Source: Chelydra serpentina
Taxonomy: Eukaryota; Chordata; Testudines; Chelydridae
NCBI GenBank assembly: GCA_037349315.1
Contig: JBAIAC010000051.1
Span: 23,782,001 to 23,846,000 of the forward strand
Length of the DNA: 64,000 bases
Reading direction: 5' to 3'
Under the pieces are notes generated by a model, which saw nothing but the letters and a program-made list of their open reading frames with translations, did not search any database and had not been told where the DNA came from. Shown piece by piece: positions 22,506-33,462 of the stretch. Each line of letters begins with the position of its first letter. Positions within the stretch are counted from its first letter, which is position 1. The translations under genes were made by a program, and so were the position numbers.

Positions 22506-23248
22506 CTGCTACCCCTTGCCAGATCCACCAGGATGAGAGCCCCAGACTGGTTCTCTGTGTGACGCAGTGGGATTTGAATGAGCCCGCGGGAAAAGCTGCT
22601 GCATTAACCTGGTGCCTCATTGCATTTCCTGTGTCCAGTTGAAATGAGAATCTCGTGTTGTGCCCTGAGAGACTTCGAGCTTTTAATGAACACCCTGGAG
22701 CAATCCACTGGCGCCGTGGGCTGGGGAAGAGTGCGTTGTCAGCCACAGTGTGGCCCTACAAGCATCCTGCTGCTGCACAGCTGGGTGGGATGGGCACGGG
22801 GCGGGGGGGCACACCTTACTAGTGCTTGTGGTCTAGCTAGCCCCTGTTGCCAATAGTCCGCCTCTCCGAAGCCTCGCCGAATCCTCCTCCACTGGAGCCA
22901 TGGAGCGCTGGTGGCAGCGGTAATGGAGCCCTCTTCCTAGCACCCAGCGCTAGGCTGGATTCCTGCTGGGGTGCACAGGACCGGGGTGGGGCCTTACTCT
23001 TTCTTCCATTCTTCATGCTAACAAGGCAGGTTTGGGCCTAAGACTCGGTATTTTAGGGCTAGGAACTTTATTGGCTGCGTTAGCTAGGCTGGAGGCTGTG
23101 TAGAGCTGACTCAGTAATGTGCCCGGGCTGCTTCAGGGGCTGCCTGCTGAGAGGCGGTTCCAAAGCCGTGGTGTGAAATCAGGAAGGGTCTCCTAGGACT
23201 GAGGCGGAGACAACCACTGGCCACTCATCCGCAAAGCACCAACCCTTG
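22506..23248. other. background sequence
   Basis: No gene or repeat recognised. Confidence 0.5.
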
Positions 23249-23253
23249 CTCCC

Positions 23254-23823
23254 TGTGACGAACTAGGACTGTTGTTAAGGTTTCCCTGAGTACTGTGTGG
23301 GTGCCTCGGTTTCCCCTATGCGGGGCTTGAGTATCTAGGTGGTGGGACAACGGTGCAGGATTGTTACAAAGCCCTAGAAGGCAGAGGCCTGGACACAGAG
23401 AATGGCTCTGTCTCCTGGCAACAGATGGCCCGGCCCCTCCCCCGGCAAAGGTATGAGTTGAAGGTGTGGGAACAAAGGGATCAGGTGACCTCCTGGCCCG
23501 GGAAGCAGACAAAGGGGGAGGAGGGGCTGGAGAGTTTCAGTTTGGAGCTGGCTTGGGAAGAGGAGGGGAGGGGGGCAGACAGGGTCTGGCCTCCCTACCC
23601 CATTTGGAGCTGTGGGGCGAAATGCAGGGAGCCCCCAGGCTGGGGTCTAAGCTCCCTGCCCCCCGGAAGGACCCGACTGAGGGGTCCTGGATGTACTGAC
23701 AAGCTCTGGTTGGATTGTGTTCCTGGCATCTCTAATAAACCTTCTGTTCTACTGGCTGGCTGAGACTCCCAGTGAATCCGGGGAAGAGGGGTGCAGGGCC
23801 GGACTCCCCTATACTCCGTGACA
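23254..23823 (+). mobile_element. solo LTR of an endogenous retrovirus-like element
   Basis: It starts TGTGACGAACT and ends CTCCGTGACA, giving the TG...CA ends expected of an LTR. An exact 5-bp TSD, CTCCC, flanks it at 23249-23253 and 23824-23828. An AATAAA polyadenylation signal lies at 23734-23739, followed by ccttctgttctactggctgg. There is no internal coding region and no second LTR, so it is a solo LTR left by recombination. I recall this family from turtle genomes; that assignment needs a library match. Confidence 0.92.
23734..23739 (+). promoter_or_regulatory. AATAAA polyadenylation signal in the LTR
   Basis: AATAAA sits about 85 bp before the LTR's 3' end, the usual place for the signal in the R region. 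Confidence 0.75.
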
Positions 23824-23890
23824 CTCCCCACTGGATTACCCATGCGGTTTCTCCCCAGCTCTAAATGGCATCCTGCTCACATGTAAGGGG

Positions 23891-24065
23891 GTGTGAGCCA
23901 GGCCAAGTGGGTGGACGTGTCTGACTCTCTGGTCCTTTTATCCTTATCCAGACCAAGCCTCCTAGAAGGCTCATGACGTGGTAGGTTAGTGTGCTGGGCA
24001 ATAACATGCTGGCTTGGATGGAGCGAAGCCCGTGGTTAAAACACCATCACCACACTGAAGAGAGG
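23891..24065 (+). mobile_element. undetermined SINE-like repeat, copy 1 (uninterrupted)
   Basis: It shares gccaggccaagtgggtggac, gtgtctgactc, cagaccaagcctcctagaag and ggttaaaacaccatcac with the copy at 31891-32263. The 3' part has a weak tRNA-like B box, ggttaaaacacc at 24034-24045. The A-box area here is decayed but readable in copy 2. I do not recognise the family. Confidence 0.7.
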
Positions 24066-24164
24066 GTTGGGGGGATTTCCCTTCCTCTGCTGTAGTCAGC
24101 CCCTTTCTGCTGAAGGACTAATACATGGAGCTCATCAAAATCCTGCTGAGCACAGATTAGTATT

Positions 24165-24262
24165 ACTGTAGTGCTCATCAGCTCATCACGGACCAGGACC
24201 TCATTGCGCTAGGTGCTGTACAAACACAGACCCTGCCCCAAAGAGCTTACAGACGAAGTAAG
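24165..24262 (-). repeat. ancient repeat tail ('gggcagggactgtct' family)
   Basis: The plus strand reads acggaccaggacctcattgc, gctaggtgctgtacaaacac and gaccctgccccaaagagctt. It is an antisense copy and the clearest in the window. Confidence 0.8.
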
Positions 24263-24398
24263 ATTGGGCTGATGCTACCCAGGGACCCATCTCTAAGGGT
24301 CTTAATTCCCACTCCCATTCTGTTTCAATGGGCAAGTCAAGGCCTGGAACTCCTTAATCTCTCCCTGCACCATTCACACAGGCCAAGAGGAACTATTC

Positions 24399-24690
24399 TG
24401 GGTATGTCTACAGTAGAGCTGGAAGGTGTCCAGTGCAGCTCAAGAAGACATACCTGTGCTAGCTCTGATCGAGCAGTGCAGCCGCAGTGGCAGGAGGGGC
24501 TAGCGCCCGCGTACATACCTAGGGTCTTGGATGGGATTGTCCTCGGGTTGGCTAGCCCCTCCCGTCCCTGCTAGCCCCTCCCATCCCATAGCTGCACTAT
24601 TTTTAGCACGCTAGCTCAATCAGAGCTAGTGCAGGTATGTCACCCCAGCTGGAGTTTACACCTGCCAGCTCTAGTGTAGATGTAGCTGTG
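24399..24690. mobile_element. palindromic MITE, 'tctacactagagctgg' family
   Basis: The left end gggtatgtctacagtagagc and right end agctctagtgtagatgtagc are inverted. Inner arms tacctgtgctagctctgatc and tcagagctagtgcaggtatg extend the palindrome to nearly the whole length. The central part holds paired ctagcccctcccgtccc-like stretches. The same family appears diverged at 41660-41947. No clear TSD was found. Confidence 0.8.
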
Positions 24691-25427
24691 ACGTTACACC
24701 CCATATTCTTTATGGAAATATGGTTCTGATATGAATATGGTATAACTAAGATATACTTTATGCAAGAGGGGTCTTGTAAGATATCATTGGAAAGGTTATA
24801 ATTTACTGAATGTGTTTATCCAATTTGTATGCATGTATCATTTTGGTATCTGAAGCTGGGAATATTGAGCATGTCTCTGTATTTCAAATGTGCTGCGTTG
24901 GATGAGGCCAAACAATGTTAGTTGCTTATTGAGGAAATGCACATACGCATAAGGATTACCCCAGGAACTGTGTGCAATAGAAACCTCTCAGAGATAGCTC
25001 TGTACAATGGGAACTGTTTGACCCAGGTCACAGCAAAAAAAGCTTTCCAGCAAGTGGAGGGAAGATATGAAAGAGGGACAATGACAACGTAAGGGGTCCT
25101 CACTCTCCCTACAACAACACACCTGAAAACACCAGAGGAACAAAGACTCAACTGTGAGAAGTCATGGTCCCAGGCTAAGATCTTTAGCCTGTGTATGAAA
25201 ACCTGGGAAAGCCAAGGCAACTTGTGCCGTAAGAATCTGCCAGTGTGTTTATCACTCAGGGTGAGACTTTGCTAATTTGTATCCTACCTATCTAGTGTGT
25301 CAAACTTCGTTTGCGTGTTTTGTTTCATTTGCTTAGTAATCTGCTTTGTTCTGTTTGTTATTCCTTGAACAACTTAAAATCTGCCTTTTGTAGTTAAGAA
25401 CATTTGTTTTGTTTATAATTACTAGAC
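24691..25427 (+). repeat. unclassified interspersed repeat, possibly LTR-derived
   Basis: It starts gacgttacaccccatattct and continues AT-rich through atggtataactaagatatac to a T-rich end with ttttgtagttaagaacattt. I associate these phrases with a repeat in turtle transcripts, but there is no second copy here and no TSD, so class is open. Confidence 0.45.
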
Positions 25428-25516
25428 AGTAATTGGTCCTGCCATGAGGGCAGGGGGCTGGACTCGATGACTTCTCGAGGTCCCTTCCAGCCCTAGAATC
25501 TATGAATCTATGAATA
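25428..25516 (+). mobile_element. CR1/SINE 3' end fragment
   Basis: It holds gggggctggactcgatgact, tcgaggtcccttccagccct and a terminal tctatgaatctatgaata octamer run, the signature 3' end of turtle CR1 elements and the SINEs that share it. Confidence 0.88.
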
Positions 25517-25643
25517 ACCCAGGTTCTGTAATTTCTAACGGGAGGGGGGGGGCGAGGGGGTGTGCATATCTTCCTCCACATTGAGGGAGGAGGCGGATTT
25601 CTTAATATACCTTTAGGTCTGCACTCCAAGGGAGGTGAACACC

Positions 25644-25767
25644 TAGGGTGACCAGATGTCCCGATTTTATAGGGACAGTCCCGATTTTTGGATCTTTTTC
25701 TTATATAGGCTCCTATTACCCCCCACCCTCTGTCCCGATTTTTCACACTTGCTGTCTGGTCACTCTA
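25644..25767 (-). mobile_element. 124-bp hAT-like MITE, TAGGGTGACC family (copy 1)
   Basis: The termini TAGGGTGACCAGA and TCTGGTCACTCTA are inverted repeats. The flanks TGAACACC (25636-25643) and TGAACACT (25768-25775) make an 8-bp TSD with one mismatch. The interior repeats a gtcccgattttt-like word three times. It is the reverse complement of the copy at 27302 and the same length. Confidence 0.9.
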
Positions 25768-26029
25768 TGAACACTTGAGAGCTGAAGCAAATCTCTTCAG
25801 CTGAGTCTTCCCAGAGCTGATCTGCAGCTGGGTGTGGCCCTGCCAGTGTGTGTGTTCGAGGAGGCTTTAAGAGCCTGGCTCAGCAAGACAGGTTAAAGGA
25901 GGCCCACACTGGCAGAACAGGTAGACTCAATGATATCTCAGCACATCAGGTGGCATCCCAAGGGGTCCAACCGGTCACAGTATCCTTAGTGGGAGGTGCA
26001 AAGAATGGCATTGGCATTTCCCCTGGTGA

Positions 26030-26072
26030 TGATGGGCCAAATTCTGCCCTCACTTGTGTAAATGCAGGCCAG
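26030..26072. repeat. partial palindromic repeat, family A
   Basis: gatgggccaaattctgccct and cacttgtgtaaatgcaggc match one arm of family A. Confidence 0.5.
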
Positions 26073-26172
26073 GAGCCGTGGGGTGCTCAGCGCTTCTGAA
26101 AACTAGGCCATGTATTTAGGTGCCTAAATAAGAATGTAGGAGCCTAACTTTGGGGCTGAAAACCTCAGCACA
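26073..26172. repeat. palindromic repeat, family B relative
   Basis: The phrases gctcagcgcttctgaaaact, tatttaggtgcctaaataag and gtaggagcctaactttgggg are typical of the 'ggcacctaaat' group; the right half is diverged. Confidence 0.6.
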
Positions 26173-26950
26173 CATTTTCTCTGACTCTGCAGGATCTTTA
26201 GGGCTATGGATGGCCAGGGCCTCAGTTTTATCTCCCTTGCAAAAGACAGCAAACACCTAGGAGTGCTGAATCGAGGCCTAGTTTCTCTCTTTCTCCTGCA
26301 GATCCTAACACCGCCATAGTCCCATGCTGCACTTTTCTTCTGCCCAGGCAATTTAGGACTGCAACTGGAATTGCTGCCCCATTGAGAGAAATGTTTCTGT
26401 GGCTGCGTAATGGTGACGCTCTCTCTCTTTCTCAGTCTGTGTATGGACTGTGAGAAACCTCTGACTGAAATTAACTGAAAGGAGAAAGGAGAACGGCAAT
26501 CATCAAGCAATAGAAATCCCATCCATCTCATCGCTTTTCCTGCACCCCCTGTGTCTGTGGCGTAGAATTGCTCAGGGACACATTTTGGGTAGTTGCATAA
26601 ACTGCTCTCTGCTATTAGTTTGGATCTAGAGGTAAATATGGAGAGACTCCCCTGCCCTGCAATAGGAGTGGAGAGGAAGAAGAGGCTCATTTTCTGTGTT
26701 TGCAAATATTTGCAGAGGTACCTTAGCATTGCCAGAGGAGAAAATAGCTGACCAGTTCGAGGACTAAAGCTTTGTAACCAAATGAAACAAACCAGGCTGA
26801 TTTAAGATCCTAAATCATCGAAAAGATCCCAGTTGAGGACTTGGACATTACTAGTGTGTTTCTTTAATTTCTCTGGGATGGGGATTTGATTTGGGCTTTT
26901 TCCATGTAGATTTGTGCTGTTTCTGGTAGGTGCGTGCTCCAGGAACATTG
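26173..26950. other. background sequence
   Basis: A 201-aa minus-strand frame at 26124-26729 has no recognisable domain and begins or ends in repeat. Nothing else seen. Confidence 0.45.
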
Positions 26951-26954
26951 ATGA

Positions 26955-27566
26955 TGGAACGATTTTTCCATTGGAAAACGCCGCATCATCAAAAATGAAA
27001 AGTTCAGCAGAAATGTGTCAATTTCAACTAATATCCATAAGATTTCCTGCCAGCTTGCCCACCTGGTGGGCTGCCATAGAGCCAAGTTTCCTGGGTCCCA
27101 GGCATCTGCTGCCTGGGCTATCTGACTCCTGAGAAACAGGCCACAGTGAGTCGGGGAGCCCTGGAGACCCAGCTCTCAAACTCCTGGCTTCTCAGTAGCT
27201 CATCAGGTGGGCTACCACGGAGCCAGAGCTCCCAGGCTCTCAGTCAGCCTGTCTGGTGAAATTTCATTATGAAATTTTCAAAACATAACATGTCAGTGTT
27301 TTAGGGTGACCAGACAGCAAGTGTGAAAAATCGGGACAGGCGGTGGGGGGTAATAGGCACCTATATAAAAAAAAGCCCCAAATATCGGGACTGTCCCTAT
27401 AAAATCGGGACATCTGGTCACCCTACAGTGTTTTGCAGTGAAGTGTTTCGGACTCTCCTACTGCAGGAAATTTTGAAATGTCTGTTTTGTTCCGAAACGG
27501 AACTTTTAAAAAAATGTCAGAATTTCCTGTGAAAGAGAAGTTCCGAGGTTCAGTCAGCTCTAGTCT
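26955..27566. mobile_element. palindromic DNA element fragment rich in 'ttttcattggaaaa', interrupted
   Basis: The left part has gatggaacgatttttccatt and aatgtgtcaatttcaac; the right part has ggaaattttgaaatgtctg and ends cagtcagctctag. The right end inverts to CTAGAGCTGACTG, matching the TAGAGCTG terminus of the element at 58986. The left terminus is missing or too diverged, and the 124-bp hAT element at 27302 sits inside. Confidence 0.5.
27302..27425 (+). mobile_element. 124-bp hAT-like MITE, TAGGGTGACC family (copy 2)
   Basis: The termini TAGGGTGACCAGA and TCTGGTCACCCTA are perfect inverses. An exact 8-bp TSD, CAGTGTTT, lies at 27294-27301 and 27426-27433. A tcgggac word occurs three times inside, which may be a subterminal transposase-binding motif (inference). 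It interrupts the element at 26955-27566 and is therefore younger. Confidence 0.94.
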
Positions 27567-28249
27567 GTCTGTGTCGACAGCTTGCTAGGGGCTTTGGGCT
27601 GAGGTAGAGGGGAAGCCCCTGCCCCAAAGAGCTGATGTTCAGATAAACAATGTATGAGTGCAAGAGGGGGAATGTGTAATGGAAGTAGAGTGGCTGAGTG
27701 GGGAAGTTTTTAGCACTGACCCAATGGCTGCATCAGTTTGGGATATTTCCTTGTTAAAGGAGTAAAGATTTGAGGTACGATTCTCCTCTCAGACCTGGGG
27801 AAATCAGGAGTAATTCTTCTGATGACAGTGGAGTTGCACTTCATCTTATTCATCTTACAAGTACACAGAGTAACTGATATCAAGGCTCCGCTATGCAAAG
27901 ACATGGCATCAGGGCCAGCCCTGAAAACCTTACCATTTAAACAGACAAGACAAACAAAGAGTAGGAGGAAAAGGAGAGGGACGGATAGGGAATGTGACTG
28001 GCCCAAGAGACCTGTTGCCCTGTTTCAAACTGGTCAGCTGGAACCTGCTGAAAAGGTTCAGTTGGAATTTCCACTAGGGATAGCTTGCCAAGCGTCACAT
28101 CACAGCTTTTATTTCACAAACCCTACAAATCTCCTAGCTCCAGTTGTATCTTGTGGCAGGGAATCTCACAAGTTAATTTTGCATTGCAAAAATAAATATT
28201 TCCTTTTATCTGAAAGGTTTATCGGGGTTTTAAGGAGATTTTTTTTAAC
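27567..28249. other. background with one palindromic remnant
   Basis: A family A remnant lies at about 27778-27895 (gattctcctctcagacctgg ... gatgacagtggagttgcac). The plus-strand frame 27822-28376 runs into the CR1 fragment that follows and is not a gene. Confidence 0.5.
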
Positions 28250-28535
28250 AGACCCCAGCATTAATCTGTGGAACTCATTCCCACAAGACGTCACAGAGAC
28301 TTGGCACTTACTAGGATTCCGAGAAGGACTGGATGTGACAATGGACAATGGTGTATTAGGTAGGATTGAAACATAGACTATAAACTGTCATGCATCACAG
28401 CATAAGCCAACCGCTAACAGAGAAGGGATAGCTATGGCAGGTTGTGCTATAGTTGGTTCATTATGAGGAGTTTTTTGCACCTTCCTCTGAAGTGTCTGGT
28501 GCTGTATATTCATTGTTGGAGGCAGGGTAGTGGAG
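28250..28535 (+). mobile_element. CR1 LINE 3' fragment
   Basis: The frame around 28262-28330 gives LWNSFPQDV and a diverged continuation, the end of CR1 ORF2. Downstream phrases cacagcataagccaaccgct and ttgcaccttcctctgaagtg belong to the 3' UTR of a common turtle CR1 type. The 3' end is worn. Confidence 0.82.
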
Positions 28536-29834
28536 TAAAGCCGCTGGTGTGATTGTGTGTGGCAAATCCATTGTTCCTTATGGGAGTTTGCCTGAGTAGA
28601 GGCTTAGTAAAAAAATAAGAAGGGGGCCAGGAGTATAGAAACTTCATTGCCCTACACTGCTCATTCCCAAAGCAATATTAATATTCTTCCTTGATGCAAT
28701 GACCAGCACTGAATGCAACACTCCAGACAGCATCTTAGATCGGTATCCAACACTAAAGCACATTTTCTTTCCTGAATAGAAGTCTAACTCCCAGGAAAAG
28801 CTTTCCCAGCCTGATGGATGGGGATACTGATAGTTGTCTGACTGCGCTGTGTGATAAATAACAATCTAGACAGGTGGAGGGATTTGGATTGCATATAAAA
28901 AAACTTGATGGATGGATGGATTTTTTTTCTAATGAGATGGGCAGAATAGATTCTGATAAGTGAAAGTGATGGCTGAGGTTGAAATGATGGTGTGGGATGG
29001 TTGGGGAGACAGATTTGCATGACTAGATTTGATAGGATGGATAGATTAGATAAGGTAAAATAGATTAGGTAGATTCTCCAGACCCTTCAAGACCGAGTCA
29101 TGCTTTTGTTCAGAGCATCTAAGGAAACAGGTGCATTAAATCGAGGACTAGCCCATCTGTTCCACCTTCTGACTGGCAGTGAAGGAATGTGCCATTAACA
29201 GAAAGCTGGAGAAAGCACTGGCCTTTCCATCACTACGTTTGTTTTCTACACCATTAACATGGTGTCCTCTGCTGGCAGAGACCCAAGTGCAGTCCCCACA
29301 TGTATAACTCAGCACTGGTGGTGTTGGTTCCTGTTGAAAGAGAGAATAAAAACCAGTGCTGGACTTGCCTTGGAGCCATATTCCTCAGTCTCCTCCAGTG
29401 AAGAGCATTCTCCTGCTGCTGGGGGTTGCTCGCCTGTGTTCTCCTGCTGCATTTTCCAGCAGTGTCCATTTCATGCTTGCTCTCAGGTCTTACTCTCTTT
29501 TGATAACTCTGTTTCACCTTGAGCTCCCATTAGCACAAACAGGCCCATTCTGAGACAACCAAATCTAATGAAAAGCCTAGGCAGAAAGTCTCTCCTGCTC
29601 ACTGCATAGCCAGTTTATATCCTGTGGCTGGGAGGAGTTACAGAGAACATTGGCCCACTTCTATGTCCCAGTTTTATTTGTCCCTGATCAGGATGGAATT
29701 CGGGAAGGATGGCTCCTTCGGGGGCAGCACCATGGATGCCAGATGTTGATCCTAACTGGATCTCTATGTATAAACCACCTTGAACCTTCAGTAAGGAACT
29801 GGATCCAGATTTCACAGTTTGGCCTATCTTTAGT
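28536..29834. other. background with a gat-rich stretch
   Basis: A (GATG)n run lies at 28908-28921, and tgatggatgg/tagattaga words recur to about 29070. Open frames at 29254-29553 on both strands show no domain. No gene supported. Confidence 0.5.
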
Positions 29835-29965
29835 CACCGTGGGGCAGAAATTTCCAAAGGGTTCAGCACCCACAGTTGGGACTCAGCTTCCACTTAGATG
29901 TTCAGAGTTTGTCAGTATGTTGGGTGCAGCTCAGCTTCTGAGCTCTTTGAAAAATCTGGCCACGG
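29835..29965. repeat. palindromic repeat, 'ttcaaagggctcagcaccca' family
   Basis: Left arm aatttccaaagggttcagca and right arm gagctctttgaaaaatctgg are inverted, around a ggactcagcttccacttaga centre. Confidence 0.65.
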
Positions 29966-30145
29966 TTGTCGGTACTTAAGGTTTGACAGTCTGGCTCTGG
30001 GCTCTTTGAAACATTTGGCCCTTCCTGTTTGCTGGTTTCAAATACTTTAGAGGCTCTCCAAGGGCATCACAGACATTATTTATCTGTGAACACATCTATT
30101 AACTACCGTTTCTGTATCTATGTAACAGTCACGGTTTTGCTTTCC
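29966..30145. other. background sequence
   Basis: Nothing recognised apart from a short echo of the preceding palindrome (ctctttgaaacatttggccc). Confidence 0.45.
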
Positions 30146-30148
30146 GTG

Positions 30149-30545
30149 TCAGGGTAGACAAACCCCGCACCAGATAGGAAGGGGTTAAAGAGCAGCTCTG
30201 GGTTCAGTTAGCCCCACCCATTACACCTGTGCTGAGTGTTGGATTTAGAAGAGGAAAGTCCAGCAAGAGAAGGCTAGCGGGGAGGAGAGCAGACAGGTTA
30301 CTCCTGTGTGGGGCAGACCACAGATGTAGGGGAAGCGTGGCCTGCTGGAGCCCTGGGGGGAGGGTAGGCTGAGCCCAGATGATTAACTGAGAAGGGCCAC
30401 AGAGCCAGTTGCTAAGACAGGCTATTGTAGCTGGGGCCTGCCCGCTAGGAAGCAGGTGAAGACTGAGCCTGGCTGGACTGAGGAGTCTTTTGTTTGTACT
30501 TTTGTTGGACTTGGGCTCAGGGACTCCATTACCCCAGAAAGGGCT
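30149..30545 (+). repeat. possible retroelement (LTR-like) fragment
   Basis: It begins tgtcagggtagacaaacccc and includes gaaggggttaaagagcagct and tcagttagccccacccatta, which I associate loosely with turtle LTR sequences. No end structure or TSD can be read. The 106-aa frame at 30456-30776 overlaps it and is not convincing. Confidence 0.35.
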
Positions 30546-30867
30546 GAACGCATTAAAGTGGCTTGGATCATTGTGGGCAAACTGAAGCAGAACCTCCGCA
30601 TTGCCACGCCCAGCTACAAGGGCATGTGCCGGGATGGCAATTCTGTGATAGCCCTGCCCCTTACCGTGATTTCTGCTGGAGGTGGCTGGCGTTCTGTGTT
30701 CAATACAGGTGTAGCGTGTTGCAGTGGAGAGACACGCACACTGTGCTCTCACTTGCAGAGACTTTCTTTTTGTTGAAACCCCGTCATCTAAAATGGACGT
30801 CATTCGGACTGGAAGTACCTGTGCATGGAAAAACATACAACTGCATTCCCTGTGCAATAAAGAGGTG
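30546..30867. other. background sequence
   Basis: Nothing recognised. Confidence 0.4.
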
Positions 30868-31005
30868 TTATCCTTGTTTTGTCAGTTGGGAAACTGAAGC
30901 ACAGGGAGGTGAAGTGAGTTCCCCAAGGTGTCTCGGTGAATAAGTGGCAGAGAATTGAGAACAGAACCCAATAATCCTGACTCCAGTTCCCTGCTTCAGT
31001 CCCTG
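30868..31005 (-). mobile_element. MIR/CORE-SINE fragment
   Basis: gtcagttgggaaactgaagc, acagggaggtgaagtgagtt and ccccaaggtgtctcggtgaa follow the inverse MIR core order. Confidence 0.82.
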
Positions 31006-31890
31006 GAGCACATGTACATCCTCGGGGTGGGCATCGGCTATGTAGATCCAGTTGTAGAATTGGGGCCTTACTCACAATGATCCAGATCTTGCCACCCTCG
31101 CTCACATTGAGAAGCACCTGGCTCTGCAAGTCGGCCCATCGATTTTGAGCATTGGGCAGGATTGAGCCCAGTAACAGGGAGATGGTGATGTGGGCGCACT
31201 GCATTTCCATGGTATTTAACCCCTTCCCTCCCACGCCTCCAGCCATGCTTTGCCCACACCTGTTAGAGGAACTTCCACTGCCCTTAGTGGATCACGATAC
31301 CATTGACTTTCCCACTTGGTTCCCACTGTTTCTGGGATCATTTACTTCATGGCTGAAGATAGTCAATGAGGCTGGACCTAAGGCGTCGCTGTCCCTCATG
31401 CCGTCTCCTCTCCCCAGTAGTATCCGAGTAACCTGTGCTGATCAGAGTTCCTAGCCCCGGCCCATTCATCATGATGGATCTGGCACAGGCCAGCTTCAGG
31501 ATGTGTGTGAGGAGGAGGAGGAGAGAGGCTGAAGGCAATCTTTCTGTAACCCTCCCCTACCCCCACTCTTCTCACACTACCTGGAGTTCTGTTTTCTCTT
31601 CTCTTTCGCAGAGCACTGCAGTATAGTGCTATCAGCTCAAATACTGTAAGAAGGGATTCGCAGCGCAGAGAAAAGCAGCCCACACGCTCAGGAGTGGCTG
31701 GTGGGAGGAGAGAGGAGCCGGAGCACAGCTGCTCTGCTTGGCACCCTCTCACCAGACCTGCCGGAAAAAGACTCTGGTTTTGCTGTGTTTTGTTTAGCAT
31801 GTTCACCTTCCGCTCCCCTGGGGGCTGCCTGGGCCAGCAGGACTCGGACCCACTGCAGCATGCCGTGGGTCACTTCCCGAGACCGAATGC
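31006..31890. other. background sequence
   Basis: An 148-aa minus-strand frame at 30800-31246 covers MIR sequence and has no domain. A short gga-rich run lies at 31507-31526. No gene. Confidence 0.45.
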
Positions 31891-32263
31891 AGTGTAAGCC
31901 AGGCAAGTGGGTGGATGTATCTGACTCCTTGCACCCTTCATGTACATTTGAAGAGGCAGTATTGCTTTGTGGCTAGAGGCTTGGGTTCTAGTCCCAGTTC
32001 TGCCACTGGCCTGCTGAGGGACCATGGGCAAGTCACGTCACTGCTCTGTACCTCAGTTTCCCCATCTGTAAAATGATAACACTTTTTTAGAACTATGGGT
32101 GAAAAGCAATATATGAAAGTTAAGTATTATTGTATTATATTCCTCTGGACCACAGCCTTCTAGAAGACTGGTGGCACAATGGTTAGCACTTGGAGCAATA
32201 AAATACTGGCCTGGGTAGATAGGAGCCGCTGATTAAAACTCCATCACTGCATTGAAGGTAGTC
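31891..32263 (+). mobile_element. undetermined SINE-like repeat, copy 2, split by a MIR
   Basis: The left part (31891-31950) has gtaagccaggcaagtgggtg and gtatctgactcc. The right part (32140-32263) has ggaccacagccttctagaag and gattaaaactccatcactgc, matching copy 1 at 23891. The right part has a good tRNA-type A box, TGGCACAATGG (32172-32182), and a weak B box, gattaaaactcc (32231-32242), about 50 bp apart as in Pol III promoters. Copy 1 is continuous where this one holds the MIR. Confidence 0.72.
31951..32140 (+). mobile_element. MIR/CORE-SINE nested in another repeat
   Basis: Head ttgtggctagaggcttgggt, tctgccactggcctgctgag, caagtcacgtcactgctctg, cctcagtttccccatctgta and a ttattgtattata end follow MIR order. 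Comparison with copy 1 of the host repeat (23891-24065) shows this segment is an insertion. Confidence 0.85.
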
Positions 32264-33462
32264 TCCAAGGCAAAAAAATAGCTAGAAGAAAGGACAGGAG
32301 TCCTGTAGAGAAAAGCCGGCTCAGGAGGGTGCTTGGGGCTAACATCTGCCTTCGGTTATATATTACTTGAGTTAGGAACAAAGATGAACCCCAGGAAGGG
32401 GATGAGTATATGGGTGTGCGGCGGGTATGAGTCCCAACATATAAACCTTCACAAAGTGCGTTTCATCCTGATATATATATGGGATTCCCTACACCCAGCA
32501 CTGAAATGCAGCTGTCTCTGGGTGCAAAGTGCCAGCTGTTAAGAGTGCACAGCAACTCACCAGTTACTGAGCGGGGGAAATGAAAAATAGTTCCTCTAGT
32601 TAAAAAGATAGGGGGAAATTAGCTGGTCTGAAATCCCACGCTGGCATTTAGCCAAGACCGCCAGAACTAAAATCCCTACTCTTGTAGTGAGTGCCATGGG
32701 ATTCTAATGGCTGGGAGTAGGCAGGGCCTCTGCTCCCCCAGCCCCACGCTACCACTCTGGTTCAGTTCTGAGTTCAAAGGGAAAGCACCACCTGCTGGCC
32801 CCTCAGGATCATGTAGGCAGCTGGGGAGGATAGTTGAATATAGACCCAGGATCTCTGCAGATTCCACATGTCTGTCTTTGTTTGTCCCTTGTGGGGTTTT
32901 TTGTACATTTCACTGCAGAATTCACAGGTGATCATGCAAATGAGTGAAGCTAGCCTTCACAGCAGTCCTTCAGTGCCCATTCCCAGGGCCCTCTGCCCTC
33001 CAATCCTTGCTGGGGGGCTAGACATGTGGTCTGCAGCCAAGAGATGACCTGGGTGCTCTGGCTAAGTATTCACAAGCCTCTGGGCTCATCTGTGGCAGGG
33101 CTGAGAAGATTTAACCTTCCTTGTGAGTGAGCTTCTCTCGGTGAGGCTCGGGTGGAGCCATTTCCTAACCTGGGATTCCAGGACAGGTTGCACCTCCAAG
33201 CATCCAGCTGGAAGGACTCGTAGGACATCTCTCCGTTGCGGGGAGGCAGGAGGCTGCCCAGCCAGCTGAAAGGAGCCCCCTAGCATAGATATCAGGCTGT
33301 TACTGGGCTTTGCTGCCAAACAAGGCTCGTCCATGGCCTGTTAGAACTCTGCAGTGCACAGGCCCGACTGGACGTGCTGCACAGGGCAGAGTGATGAACA
33401 GGGAGGATCTAGCTTGGTGTTTTCCCAGCCAAACCAAAATGCTTTCCCTTAAGCAGACACTC
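32264..33462. other. background sequence
   Basis: No gene or repeat recognised; small open frames on both strands at 32676-32931 look like chance. Confidence 0.5.

Noticed and set aside
25644..27425. TA as the target site of the 124-bp elements (Tc1/mariner class)
   Set aside because: The terminal TA fits, but the 8-bp flanks (CAGTGTTT exact; TGAACACC/T) show that TA belongs to the element and the duplication is 8 bp.
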